DNA from: Cellulomonas sp. ES6 | GTDB lineage: Bacteria > Actinomycetota > Actinomycetes > Actinomycetales > Cellulomonadaceae | NCBI RefSeq assembly: GCF_030053835.1 | Contig: NZ_CP125655.1 | Span: 3,596,001-3,660,000 of the forward strand | Direction of reading: 5' to 3' | DNA: 64,000 nt | In this document: positions 34,949-43,338 of the stretch, piece by piece | How positions within the stretch are numbered: the first letter of the stretch is position 1 | How the letters are laid out: each line of letters starts with the position of its first letter | The notes under the pieces: generated by a model | Seen by the model: the letters and a program-made list of their open reading frames with translations, nothing else | Database searches by the model: none | Told to the model about the DNA's origin: nothing | Program-made: the position numbers and the translations under genes

Positions 34949-37138
34949 TCAGAGGGTGACGACCGCCGTGGCGGCGCCGGGGTCGCCCCAGCGCGCGCCG
35001 GCCTCGACGCGGACGCCGCCGGCCGGCAGCACGGTCCGCGCCGCGCCGGCGTCCCAGCGGGCCAGCGGCGTCAGGTCGACGTCCAGCGGCACGGTCGCGG
35101 AGCCGCCCGCTCCGACCTCGACGGTGGCGAAGCCGAGCAGCTCGCGCTCACCGGCCCGGTCGCCGTCGAGCCGCGTGCCGTACACCTGGACCACGTGGAG
35201 GCCGTCCCGGTCGCCGGTGTTGGTGACCGTCGCGGTGCCGCGCAGGCGCCGGCCCACGGGGTCCACCTCGTCGACGGCGAGCGCGTCCGTCGCCCACGTC
35301 GTGTACGACAGGCCCGACCCGAGCGGGTACAGCGCCTCGACGCCGCGGTGCTGCAGCAGGCGCTGCCCGAACCAGCGGTCGTACGTCACCGCCGTCGCGT
35401 CGATGTCGAGCTCGGGCAGGTGCGCGGCGTCGGCCGGGATCGCGTACGGCAGCCGGCCCGACGGGTTGTGGGCGCCGGTGAGCACGTCGGCGAGGGCGTG
35501 GCCGCCCTCCATGCCGCAGTACCAGGACAGCAGGACGCCGGGCACCTGGTCGTGCCACTCCTCCATGAGGACGGCGCCCGCGGTGACCACGACGACGACC
35601 GTGCGCGGGTTGGCCGCGGCGACCGCGCGGACCACGGCGACGTCCTCGGGGCGCAGGTGCAGGTCGCGGCGGTCGCCCCCGGCGGCGCCGGCGCCGACGA
35701 CGCTGAGGCCGCTGCCCATCGCCGTCATGACGTGGTCCTGCCACGCCGTCTCCTGCGGGCCCTCCGGGTCCGGGTACAGGGCGACGAGCTCTCCCCGGGT
35801 CGCGAGGGACCCGTCGACGAACTCGCCCTCGTCCTCGGCCGTGAACCCGACGACGACGACCGCGGCGTCCGCGCCGGCGGCGGCCCGGGCGGCCGCCTCG
35901 GGGTCGCTGCCCGGGGTGTGCCGGACGTCGACGCCCGGCAGCGCCGCGGTGAGGCCCTCCAGGGGGGTGACGACGTACGGGGCGCGGACGTCGGACGAGC
36001 CGTTGTCGCCCGTGCTGGCCCGGTCGGCGAGCCGGCCGACGACGGCCAGCGACCGCAGCGACGCGGGGTCGAGGGGCAGCGCGGGGGCGCCGGCGACGTC
36101 CTCGTTGCGCAGCAGCACCATCGCGCGGCGGGCGGCGTCCCGGGCGAGCGCCGTGTGCGGGGCGGACGCGACGACGTCCGTCGTGGGCTCCGCCTCGACC
36201 CGGCCGGCGTAGTGCCGCAGCTGCGTGGCGAGGATGCGGTGGCCGGCGCGGCGGACGTCCGCCCAGGAGGCGGTGCCGTCGTCGAGCGCGGCCCGCAGGT
36301 GCGCGCCCCGCTGCTGGCGGAACGGCGCCTCGACGTCGAGCCCGGCGCGCAGGGCGGCGGTGCCGTCGCGCATGCCCCAGATGAAGTCCGTGATGACGGT
36401 GCCGGTGAAGCCCCACTCCTCCCGCAGCACGGTGGTGAGCAGGTGCTCGTTCTGCCCGGCCCACGTGCCGTTGACCGAGTTGTAGGAGCTCATCACGGCG
36501 GCGACGCCCTCGTCGACCACCCGCCGGAAGTGCGGCAGGAAGTCCTCGTGCAGCGTCACGTCGTCGGCGGTGACGTCGACCGAGAACCGGGCGTTCTCCA
36601 TCGAGTTGAGCGCGTAGTGCTTGACGCAGGCCATGGCGTGCCGCTGCACGCCGCGGGTGAGGGCCGCGCCCATCTCGCCGAGCAGCGCGGGCTGGTCGGA
36701 GTACGTCTCCTGCGCCCGCCCCCACGCGGGGTGCCGGGGCAGGTTGATGCAGACGCCGCCGAAGAAGTTGCCGCCGAGGGCGCGCAGCTCGGCGCCGATC
36801 GCCTCGCCGACCTGCTCCTCGAGGGCGACGTCCCAGGTGGCGCCGCGCGCCATCGAGACGGGGAACGCCGTGGCGTGCCCGACGACGCACCCGCGCGGGC
36901 CGTCGACGAACCGGATGCCGGGGACGCCGAGCCGGGGGACCGCGCCCATGACGTACGGCTCGACGTTGTAGCCGTCCGTGACGAACGAGGACATGCCCTC
37001 CCAGAACGGCGTGTCGCCGTCGAGGAGGTCGAGGCGCTCGTCGTCGGTCAGGGCCTCGTAGAGGTGCGCGGCCTCGGCCTCGGCGGGGGCGCCGGCCGCG
37101 ACCGCGGCGGTGGCGCGCTGGAACGGGGTGGTGCTCAT
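34949..37138 (-). CDS. Glycoside hydrolase family 3 protein (beta-glycosidase)
   Basis: The 729-residue GH3 enzyme has no signal peptide, so it should act in the cytoplasm. The TIM barrel shows GIRFVDGPRG, CVKHYALNSMENAR (Lys173-His174) and the nucleophile Asp251 in GTVITDFIWGM. The second domain contains VVVVGFTAEDEGEFVDG, and a C-terminal fibronectin-like domain (ALYPLGSGLSYTTW onwards) completes it. Beta-glucosidase or beta-xylosidase activity is likely, but the sugar cannot be fixed. It starts ten bases after GGAG and diverges from a TetR regulator with an operator between. Confidence 0.9.
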   Translation of the reverse strand: MSTTPFQRATAAVAAGAPAEAEAAHLYEALTDDERLDLLDGDTPFWEGMSSFVTDGYNVEPYVMGAVPRLGVPGIRFVDGPRGCVVGHATAFPVSMARGATWDVALEEQVGEAIGAELRALGGNFFGGVCINLPRHPAWGRAQETYSDQPALLGEMGAALTRGVQRHAMACVKHYALNSMENARFSVDVTADDVTLHEDFLPHFRRVVDEGVAAVMSSYNSVNGTWAGQNEHLLTTVLREEWGFTGTVITDFIWGMRDGTAALRAGLDVEAPFRQQRGAHLRAALDDGTASWADVRRAGHRILATQLRHYAGRVEAEPTTDVVASAPHTALARDAARRAMVLLRNEDVAGAPALPLDPASLRSLAVVGRLADRASTGDNGSSDVRAPYVVTPLEGLTAALPGVDVRHTPGSDPEAAARAAAGADAAVVVVGFTAEDEGEFVDGSLATRGELVALYPDPEGPQETAWQDHVMTAMGSGLSVVGAGAAGGDRRDLHLRPEDVAVVRAVAAANPRTVVVVVTAGAVLMEEWHDQVPGVLLSWYCGMEGGHALADVLTGAHNPSGRLPYAIPADAAHLPELDIDATAVTYDRWFGQRLLQHRGVEALYPLGSGLSYTTWATDALAVDEVDPVGRRLRGTATVTNTGDRDGLHVVQVYGTRLDGDRAGERELLGFATVEVGAGGSATVPLDVDLTPLARWDAGAARTVLPAGGVRVEAGARWGDPGAATAVVTL

Positions 37139-37174
37139 GAGTCTCCACTCGTCGTCGAGGGGCGCCCAGTCTGT

Positions 37175-37201
37175 TACTGAGTGCTCATTCAGTATTCAGT
37201 A
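37175..37201. promoter_or_regulatory. Palindromic operator in the GH3/TetR divergent gap
   Basis: TACTGA (37175-37180) and TCAGTA (37189-37194) form an inverted repeat with extra matching TG/CA pairs inside. A further TTCAGTA half-site follows at 37195-37201. It overlaps the TACGGT -10 candidate (37200-37205) of the TetR gene, so the TetR protein would repress itself and the glycosidase unit. Confidence 0.65.
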
Positions 37202-37260
37202 CGGTAGCGCGGGAGCCGTCTCTGCCACAATGGGCGAGGCAGCACGACCGAGGAGACCAG

Positions 37261-37914
37261 GTGCCGCACAGCCCCACCGCCAGCGCGTACTCGCCGCGGA
37301 CCACGCGCTCGCGGATGAGCGCGTCGGACCGGCTGACGCAGATCCTCACCGTCTCCGCCGGCCTCATCGCCGAGCGGGGGTTCTGGGGGCTGACGCTGCG
37401 CGACGTCGCGCTGGCCTGCGGGATCACCGAGGGCGGCGTGCTGCACCACGTCGGGTCGAAGGAGCAGCTGCTGGTCGCCGTGCTCGAGTACCGCGACGCC
37501 GTCGACCTGGCCCGGCTCGCCGAGCTGCTCGGCGTCGACGCCGACGTCTTCGACTCCGGCCAGGACGCCGCGGTCGGCCTGCGGGACCTCTGCGCGGCCC
37601 TCGTCGAGCGCAACGCGCAGCAGCCGGAGATCGTGCGGCTGTACACCGTGCTGAACGGGGAGTCCCTCGACCCGGCCCACCCCGCGCACGACTACTTCCT
37701 CGCGCGCGAGCAGTGGGCGCTCGACCTGTTCGCCGCCGCGGCCGTCGCGGACGGCACCCCGGAGGACCCGCGGGTGCTCGCCCGCGAGGTGCTCGCGGCG
37801 ATGGACGGCGTGCAGCTGCGGTGGCTCCGCGACGCCGAGGGGCTCGACCTGGTGCAGGAGTGGGACCGGATGGCGTCGCGGCTGATGGGGGAGCCGCGGG
37901 CCGCGGGCCGCTGA
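37261..37914 (+). CDS. TetR-family regulator of the GH3/MFS unit
   Basis: The 217-residue protein has the N-terminal helix-turn-helix RLTQILTVSAGLIAERGFWGLTLRDVALACGITEG split by the usual spacing (residues ~24-65), then KEQLLVAVLEYRD. The C-terminal ligand domain has no clear catalytic residue. GTG start with GAGGAG six bases upstream. The divergent GH3 gene and palindrome indicate local control, with a sugar or glycoside as probable inducer. Confidence 0.85.
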   Translation: MPHSPTASAYSPRTTRSRMSASDRLTQILTVSAGLIAERGFWGLTLRDVALACGITEGGVLHHVGSKEQLLVAVLEYRDAVDLARLAELLGVDADVFDSGQDAAVGLRDLCAALVERNAQQPEIVRLYTVLNGESLDPAHPAHDYFLAREQWALDLFAAAAVADGTPEDPRVLAREVLAAMDGVQLRWLRDAEGLDLVQEWDRMASRLMGEPRAAGR

Positions 37915-37926
37915 CGACGCCGGACG

Positions 37927-39270
37927 TCAGACGCGGGCGACCGCCGGGCGGCGGGAGACGAGCGCCACCAGCACGACGGCGAGGAGCATGACGCCCGCCG
38001 CCACCGCGCCCAGCAGCGCGTAGCCCGGCCCGGCGACGACCCAGCCGCCGGCGAGCGCGCCGAGCCCGGTGCCGAGCGAGATGATCGACGAGTTCAGCGC
38101 GACCACCAGCTGCCCGTGCCGGCCCGCGAGCGTCAGCAGGACGTTCTGCAGCGGCGAGTTCATCGCCCAGGCCGCGAAGCCCCACAGCGCGAACACCGCC
38201 AGGGCGGTCCACGCCGTCGCGGTGGCGGGGGTGAGCAGCAGGAGCGCCAGCGTGGAGGTGCCGAGCGCGAGGACGATGCTGCGCGCCGCGCCGAACCGGT
38301 CCGCCAGGCGCCCGCCGACGACGTTGCCCGCGACGCCCGCCACGCCGTACGCCAGCAGCACGGCGCTCAGCAGGGCGCCGGTGAGCCCCGCCAGGTCCGT
38401 GAGCAGCGGCGACGCGTAGGTCTGCACCATGAGCGCGGCGGCGGTCTCGAGCATCGACACGCCGAGCACGACGGCGACGAGGCCGGGCAGCGCGGGGCCG
38501 GCACCGGGCCGCTGGGCGTCCGGGACGGCGACGGGCCGGGCCGCACCGGGGACCGGCGGGACCGCGGCGGCCGGAGGGAGCGCGGCGCCCGGCGGCGGCG
38601 CGGGGACGGCCGCGGCGTCGTCGTCCGCCGGGCCGGGAGCGGTGGCGGGCGCGGTCCGCACCAGCAGCAGCACGCTCCCGAGGGCCACGAGCGCCAGCAC
38701 CCCGACCAGCGCGTACACGCCGCGGTAGCCGAGCACCGGGCCCAGCAGGTTGCCCGCCGGGGCGCCGAGCACCGTGGCCGTCGTGAGGCCGCCGAAGACC
38801 GTGGCGACCGCGCGGCCCCGGCCCCCGGGCGGCGCGAGCCGCGCGGCGAGCACCGTGGCGGTCGGCGTGAACCCGCCGGCCGCGACGGCCGAGAGGCCCC
38901 GCAGGACGGCGACCTGGGTGTACGTGGTCGCCAGGGCGGTGCCGGCAGCGGCCAGGGCGAACAGCCCGAGCGCGACGCACATGAGCAGGCGGCGCGGGAC
39001 CCGGCCGACCGCCAGCGTGAGCAGCGGGGTCGAGACCGCGTACGTGAAGCCGTAGACGCCGACGAGGGTGCCGACCTGGGTCACGGAGACGCCGAGGTCG
39101 GCGGACACGCTCGGCACCAGGCCGGCCATGACGTACGAGCCGAAGCCGATCGCGAACGTCCCGGTGGCCATCGGCCAGAGCCGGGGCGGTCGCCCCGCGG
39201 GCGCGGGCGGCGCCGTGGCGGCGTGCCCGGCGGTGCCGGACCCGGGCGCGAGCCCCGTCCCGGCGGTCAC
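37927..39270 (-). CDS. MFS transporter (last gene of the N-compound operon)
   Basis: The 447-residue protein has twelve helices, GTLVGVYGFTYAVSTPLLTL and GRVPRRLLMCVALGLFAL as the MFS A-motif region, and a Pro/Ala-rich loop of about 60 residues between the two halves. GGRLADRFGAARS is the second A-motif. It resembles drug or small-solute efflux members of the AraJ/CynX type. The GTG overlaps the AtzF stop (GTGA), so translation is coupled to the nitrogen pathway. It could export a product or take up a substrate. Confidence 0.8.
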   Translation of the reverse strand: MTAGTGLAPGSGTAGHAATAPPAPAGRPPRLWPMATGTFAIGFGSYVMAGLVPSVSADLGVSVTQVGTLVGVYGFTYAVSTPLLTLAVGRVPRRLLMCVALGLFALAAAGTALATTYTQVAVLRGLSAVAAGGFTPTATVLAARLAPPGGRGRAVATVFGGLTTATVLGAPAGNLLGPVLGYRGVYALVGVLALVALGSVLLLVRTAPATAPGPADDDAAAVPAPPPGAALPPAAAVPPVPGAARPVAVPDAQRPGAGPALPGLVAVVLGVSMLETAAALMVQTYASPLLTDLAGLTGALLSAVLLAYGVAGVAGNVVGGRLADRFGAARSIVLALGTSTLALLLLTPATATAWTALAVFALWGFAAWAMNSPLQNVLLTLAGRHGQLVVALNSSIISLGTGLGALAGGWVVAGPGYALLGAVAAGVMLLAVVLVALVSRRPAVARV

Positions 39271-41033
39271 GCCGTCACCGCGTGGTCGCGCCACGAGCCC
39301 GAGGCCACCGGGGTGAGCCCGCGCACGGCCACGTCCTCCGCCAGGTAGCCGAGCACGGTGCGCCCGTCGGCCAGGTCCACCCAGCCGAGGCCCAGCGGCG
39401 GTGCGCTCTCCGCGAGCAGGTCCGCGAGCGCGGGCCGGGGCAGGCGCCAGAGCTCGCCCGTGACCTGCCCGTCCGCTCCCGGTGCGCGGACCATCCCCGG
39501 CCGGCCGAGCGGGTCGCCGAGCGCCGCCAGCCGGTAGCCCGGGGCCGTGCGGACCTCGCCGAGCGGGAGCGCGCCGTGCCGGCGGAGCCGGTCGTGCAGC
39601 GGGAGGCCGGACAGGTGGGCGCCGACGACCAGCAGGTCGACGGCCCGGTCCGCCCCGGTGGACAGCGCGGCCGCGGCGGCGGCCCCGAGACCGTCGTCGC
39701 GCCGGTCGTCCAGCACCTCCCACGCCCGCGGGCCCGCGAGCGCGAGCAGCCGCCCCGCGAGGTCCAGCGCCGCGGCGTCCGCGAACGCGCGCGTCAGCAC
39801 GGTCACGCCGACGCGCTCGCCCGGGGCCCCCGCGTCGACGGGGACGGCGACGGCCGCGTAGCCGAACAGGTTGCAGAAGTTGGTGAACGTCCCCAGGCGG
39901 GAGTTCACGCCGACCGGGTCGGCGGCGACCTCGGCGAGCGTCGGGTGGTGCGTGGTGGTCGGCAGGAGCATCGCGTCGGCGTCGCCGAGGGCCGTCTCCG
40001 CGGCGCTCCGCAGCCCGGCCAGCGTGACGAGGTCGGCCGCGTACCGGTGCGCAGGCAGGTCGCGCGCCGCGCCGATGATGCGGGTGACCACGGGGTCGAG
40101 GCCCTCGGGTGCGGCGTCCACGAGCGCGCCGACGGCGGCGTACCGCTCGGCGACGAACGCGCCGTCGTACAGCAGCCGGGCGGCGGCCAGGAACGGGGTG
40201 AGGTCGACCTCGCGCAGCCGCCACCCGGCGTCCCGGAGGCGGTCGGTGGTCGCGGCGAACGCGTCCCGCCACAGCGGTGCGAGCGCGGTCAGGTCCTCGG
40301 CGCGGGGCACGGCGAGCACCGGGCGGGCGGTCGCGGCCAGCGGGGCGTCGGCCGGCACGGGCCGCGCCAGCGCGTCCACGCCGTCGGGGCCGGACATGAG
40401 CGCGACGGCCCGGGCGGCCAGCGGCAGGGAGCGCGCGAACACGCCGACGCAGTCGAGCGAGCGGCACGCCGGCAGCACCCCGGTCGTCGGGACCAGCCCG
40501 GGGGTGGGCTTCACCCCGACGACGCCCTGCAGCGCCGCCGGCACCCGGTTCGACCCGGCGGTGTCGGTGCCCAGCGCCAGGTCGACGACCCCGAGCGCGA
40601 CCGCGACCGCCGACCCGGACGACGAGCCGCCGGAGACGCGGTCCGGGTGGTCGGCGGAGCGCACCGCGCCGTAGGGGCTGCGGGTGCCGACCAGACCGGT
40701 CGCGAACTGGTCGAGGTTGGTCTTGCCCAGCACCACGGCGCCCGCGTCCCGCAGCCGGGCGACGGCGGTGGCGTCGGCGTCGGGGGTCCACGCGGCGCCC
40801 GGGCAGCCCGCGGTCGTCGGCAGGCCCGCGACGTCGATGTTGTCCTTCACCGCCACGAGGCGGCCGAGCAGCGGCAGGTCCTCGCCCGCCGCCGCCCGGT
40901 CGGCCTGCGCGCGCACGTCGGCCTCCACGTCCGCCCGGGGTCGCAGGTGGATCCACACCTCGGGCCGGTCGACCTCGGCGATCCGGGCGTACGCCCGGCC
41001 CACCGCGGCCAGGCCGTCGACGGGCGTGGTCAC
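39267..41033 (-). CDS. atzF: Allophanate hydrolase
   Basis: The 588-residue protein splits allophanate into ammonia and carbon dioxide, the last step of biuret, urea-amidolyase and guanidine breakdown. The amidase-signature triad is intact: Lys63 (AVKDN), Ser137 (SGGSSSGSA) and Ser161 (GTDTAGS). The residue after the nucleophile is Asn162 where family members usually have Gly. The C-terminal domain (VDLLVVGAHLSGLPLH to LGYLAEDVAVRGLT) is the second AtzF domain, which completes decarboxylation. GTG start overlaps the upstream stop. Length is normal. Confidence 0.9.
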   Translation of the reverse strand: MTTPVDGLAAVGRAYARIAEVDRPEVWIHLRPRADVEADVRAQADRAAAGEDLPLLGRLVAVKDNIDVAGLPTTAGCPGAAWTPDADATAVARLRDAGAVVLGKTNLDQFATGLVGTRSPYGAVRSADHPDRVSGGSSSGSAVAVALGVVDLALGTDTAGSNRVPAALQGVVGVKPTPGLVPTTGVLPACRSLDCVGVFARSLPLAARAVALMSGPDGVDALARPVPADAPLAATARPVLAVPRAEDLTALAPLWRDAFAATTDRLRDAGWRLREVDLTPFLAAARLLYDGAFVAERYAAVGALVDAAPEGLDPVVTRIIGAARDLPAHRYAADLVTLAGLRSAAETALGDADAMLLPTTTHHPTLAEVAADPVGVNSRLGTFTNFCNLFGYAAVAVPVDAGAPGERVGVTVLTRAFADAAALDLAGRLLALAGPRAWEVLDDRRDDGLGAAAAAALSTGADRAVDLLVVGAHLSGLPLHDRLRRHGALPLGEVRTAPGYRLAALGDPLGRPGMVRAPGADGQVTGELWRLPRPALADLLAESAPPLGLGWVDLADGRTVLGYLAEDVAVRGLTPVASGSWRDHAVTA

Positions 41034-41725
41034 GCGGCGCCCCCGGTGACGATCATCCGCACCGGCGTGGGGTCGAACCCGTTGCAGGGGTTGTTGACCT
41101 GCGGGCAGTTCGACACCAGCACCAGGACGTCGCGCTCGGCGCGCAGCGTCAGCGACAGGCCGGGGGAGGAGATGCCGTCGACGATGCCGAGCGCGCCGTC
41201 CGCCTCGACCGGCACGTTCATGTACCAGTTGATGTTCGACACCAGGTCGCGCTTGCCCAGGCCCCAGCGCGCGCCCTCGGCGAGGAAGTTCTCGACGCAG
41301 GCGTGCTGGTGCACGGTGTGGTGGCCGTACCGCAGGGAGTTCGACTCCTTGGAGCACGCGCCTCCGATGGTGTCGTGGCGCCCGACCTCGTCGTGCACCA
41401 GCGTCATCAGCGGGTCCCCGGTGCCGGCGCGCAGCACCGACCCGGCGACCAGGTACACGTTGCGCTGCGCGGCGACGGTGTCGGACGCCGAGTACCGCAC
41501 GGAGGTGTCGTGGGCGTCGTACAGCAGGCAGTCGACGGCCTGGTTGCCCTCGAGGTCGACGATCGTCAGCTCCTGGCCGGCGCGGACGACCGCGGACCAG
41601 GGGGAGCGCCGGGGCACGACCTGGTCGAGGACGACGGTGGCGCCGGCGAGCCGGGCGGGCAGGGCGTCGGCCGACGGGGCCGGGGACGTCGGGGCGGTGG
41701 CGGTCCGGGCGGTGGTCTCGGTCAT
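41030..41725 (-). CDS. DUF1989 protein, carboxyguanidine-deiminase-type subunit (urea carboxylase-associated 2-like)
   Basis: The 231-residue protein has the hallmarks of the second urea-amidolyase-associated family: DLEGNQAVDCLLYDA, DEVGRHDTIGGACSKESNSLRYG, NINWYMNVPVE and SNCPQVNNPCNGFDPTPVRM. Proteins of this pair have been shown in other bacteria to form carboxyguanidine deiminase (CgdA/CgdB), which converts carboxyguanidine to allophanate and ammonia. It pairs with the upstream DUF1989 gene and is followed by AtzF by GTGA overlap. ATG 41725 is preferred over GTG 41731 because the GAGGGG site is better spaced. Confidence 0.85.
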   Translation of the reverse strand: MTETTARTATAPTSPAPSADALPARLAGATVVLDQVVPRRSPWSAVVRAGQELTIVDLEGNQAVDCLLYDAHDTSVRYSASDTVAAQRNVYLVAGSVLRAGTGDPLMTLVHDEVGRHDTIGGACSKESNSLRYGHHTVHQHACVENFLAEGARWGLGKRDLVSNINWYMNVPVEADGALGIVDGISSPGLSLTLRAERDVLVLVSNCPQVNNPCNGFDPTPVRMIVTGGAA

Positions 41726-41727
41726 GG

Positions 41728-42561
41728 TCACAGTCCCCTCGCGCGGGCGTGGTCGATGGTGTTGGCGTAGGCGCGCGCCGCCTCCGGCGTCGCGGTGGCC
41801 TCGGGTGCGTCGAGGTCCGCGGGGGTCCCGCGCCAGGCGCGCACGCGCAGCGGCGTCGAGACGTACTCGGGCCGCGGGTCGACCGGGTGCGGGACGTTCG
41901 CCAGCAGCACCGCGCAGGGCAGCTCCAGGCGCAGCCGCACCCGGGCGCCGGCGCCGGCCGACCCGGTGAACGCCGTGGTGCCGTCCCCGGCGATCCGCAC
42001 GCCCTGGAAGAACGACAGGCTCGGCGGCACGTCGCGGGCGTCCAGGCCGTTCTTCAGAGCGGCGAGCAGCAGCAGCTCCCGCCCGGCGGGCGTGCCGCCC
42101 TGGGGGGACCCGTCGCCGTACCGGGCCTCGTTCGCGGCCCGCGAGGACGTGCCGCAGAACGTGTCGTGCCGGCCCGAGGTGTCCTCGACGACGGTCGCGA
42201 GCACCCGGCCCCGGTCGGACAGCAGCATCGACCCGGCGCCCAGGTACGCCTGCCACTGGATCTTGACGGTGTCGGCCACGTTGAGCCGCTCGTCGGGCTG
42301 CCCGGCGTGGACGAGGACGAGGTGCGCGCAGGCGTCGCCCTCGAGGTCGGTCAGCTCCAGCACGGAGCCGCGCGCGAGCACGACGGTCGTGTAGTTCCCC
42401 CCGGCGACGGTCTCGGCGTGCAGCCGGTCCGCCGGGGCCACGTCGGCCGGCCAGTGGTCCGCGGTGGCGGCCGGGACGGTCGGCATGGTCTCGACCACGG
42501 TGCCGCCCTGGGCGCGCGCGTGGTCGCGGGCGCCGGTGGGCGAGGCGGTGGAGATGGTCAT
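41728..42561 (-). CDS. DUF1989 protein, carboxyguanidine-deiminase-type subunit (urea carboxylase-associated 1-like)
   Basis: The 277-residue protein matches the first member of the associated pair: LELTDLEGDACAHLVLVHA, DTVKIQWQAYLGAGSMLLSD, SGRHDTFCGTSSRAANEARYG, PPSLSFFQGVRI, and the C-terminal LLANVPHPVDPRPEYVSTPLRV. With the next gene it should form the heteromeric deiminase acting on carboxyguanidine. GGGAGG lies five bases before the ATG, and it starts 11 bases after the hydrolase stop. Earlier annotations called such proteins urea-metabolism accessory proteins. Confidence 0.85.
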   Translation of the reverse strand: MTISTASPTGARDHARAQGGTVVETMPTVPAATADHWPADVAPADRLHAETVAGGNYTTVVLARGSVLELTDLEGDACAHLVLVHAGQPDERLNVADTVKIQWQAYLGAGSMLLSDRGRVLATVVEDTSGRHDTFCGTSSRAANEARYGDGSPQGGTPAGRELLLLAALKNGLDARDVPPSLSFFQGVRIAGDGTTAFTGSAGAGARVRLRLELPCAVLLANVPHPVDPRPEYVSTPLRVRAWRGTPADLDAPEATATPEAARAYANTIDHARARGL

Positions 42562-42572
42562 CGGGTCCTCCC

Positions 42573-43214
42573 TCAGACGGCCTGGGCGGTGGTGGCCAGC
42601 GCGCGCTGCACCTCGGGGTTCGGGGTGGCGGTGGCCAGCCACTCCTGGACCTCCTCGGCGGTGACGAGGGCGTCGCGCTGCAGGTAGTGGATCGCGTTCA
42701 GCGCGGCGTCGTGCGCCTCCTGCGTGGAGCCGCCGACGGCGTCGGTGACGACGCGGACGCGGTAGTCGTGCTGGTGGGCGTCGACCGCCGTGTAGTGGAT
42801 GCAGACGTCGGTCAGGCCGCCGATGAGGATGACCGTGTCCGCCCGGTACGCCTTGAGCACGATCTCGAGCTCCGTGCCGAAGAACGCGGAGTAGCGGCGC
42901 TTGCGGATGAGGAACTCGTCGGGCCGGGGGTCCAGGCCCTGCGCGAGCTCCGTCTCCGGCCAGCCCTCGACGCAGTGCGGCCCCTCGGCGCCGTCGAGCT
43001 CGCGCCCGATGTCGATGAGGGAGGGCTTGTGGACCTCCTGGATCCACACCACCGGGACGCCCTGCTCGCGGCAGGTCGCGATCATCTTCCGCACGCGCGG
43101 CGCCCGCTCGGTGCGTCCCGGCATGTAGGGGATCTCGGTGCGGGACTCGGCGCGCTCGACGTCGCCGCCCTGGATGTCGACGACGATGAGCACGGCGTTG
43201 CCGGTGACGTTCAT
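42573..43214 (-). CDS. Isochorismatase-like cysteine hydrolase (biuret/guanylurea-hydrolase-like)
   Basis: The 213-residue protein has the cysteine-hydrolase triad Asp13 (VVDIQGGDVE), Lys105 (IRKRRYSAFFG) and Cys138 (GGLTDVCIHYTA). HCVEGWPETELAQGL is the substrate-side loop. Biuret hydrolase and triuret hydrolase belong to this family, and guanylurea hydrolase is reported there too. Being first in the catabolic part of the operon, it is the candidate to release ammonia from an incoming ureido or guanidino compound before the DUF1989 pair and AtzF act. AAGGA precedes the ATG. The substrate is inferred from context only. Confidence 0.82.
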   Translation of the reverse strand: MNVTGNAVLIVVDIQGGDVERAESRTEIPYMPGRTERAPRVRKMIATCREQGVPVVWIQEVHKPSLIDIGRELDGAEGPHCVEGWPETELAQGLDPRPDEFLIRKRRYSAFFGTELEIVLKAYRADTVILIGGLTDVCIHYTAVDAHQHDYRVRVVTDAVGGSTQEAHDAALNAIHYLQRDALVTAEEVQEWLATATPNPEVQRALATTAQAV

Positions 43215-43241
43215 GGTGGTTCCTTCCGGTGGTGCACGGGG

Positions 43242-43309
43242 GCCGAGCTCGGCAGTGCGAGCCCGGCAGGTCCAGGTGCCGACCTCGGCAGCGGACTGCC
43301 GAGCTCGGC
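43242..43309. repeat. Cluster of three dyads in the operon gap
   Basis: Two perfect GCCGAGCTCGGC palindromes (43242-43253 and 43298-43309) flank TGCCGA-cc-TCGGCA (43277-43290). The outer copies also pair over 15 bases (43242-43256 with 43295-43309). The element sits between the importer and catabolic genes and could be an attenuator, processing site or regulator site. Confidence 0.75.
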
Positions 43310-43338
43310 GGATGGGGGTGGGCGGGGGTGGGCGGGGG

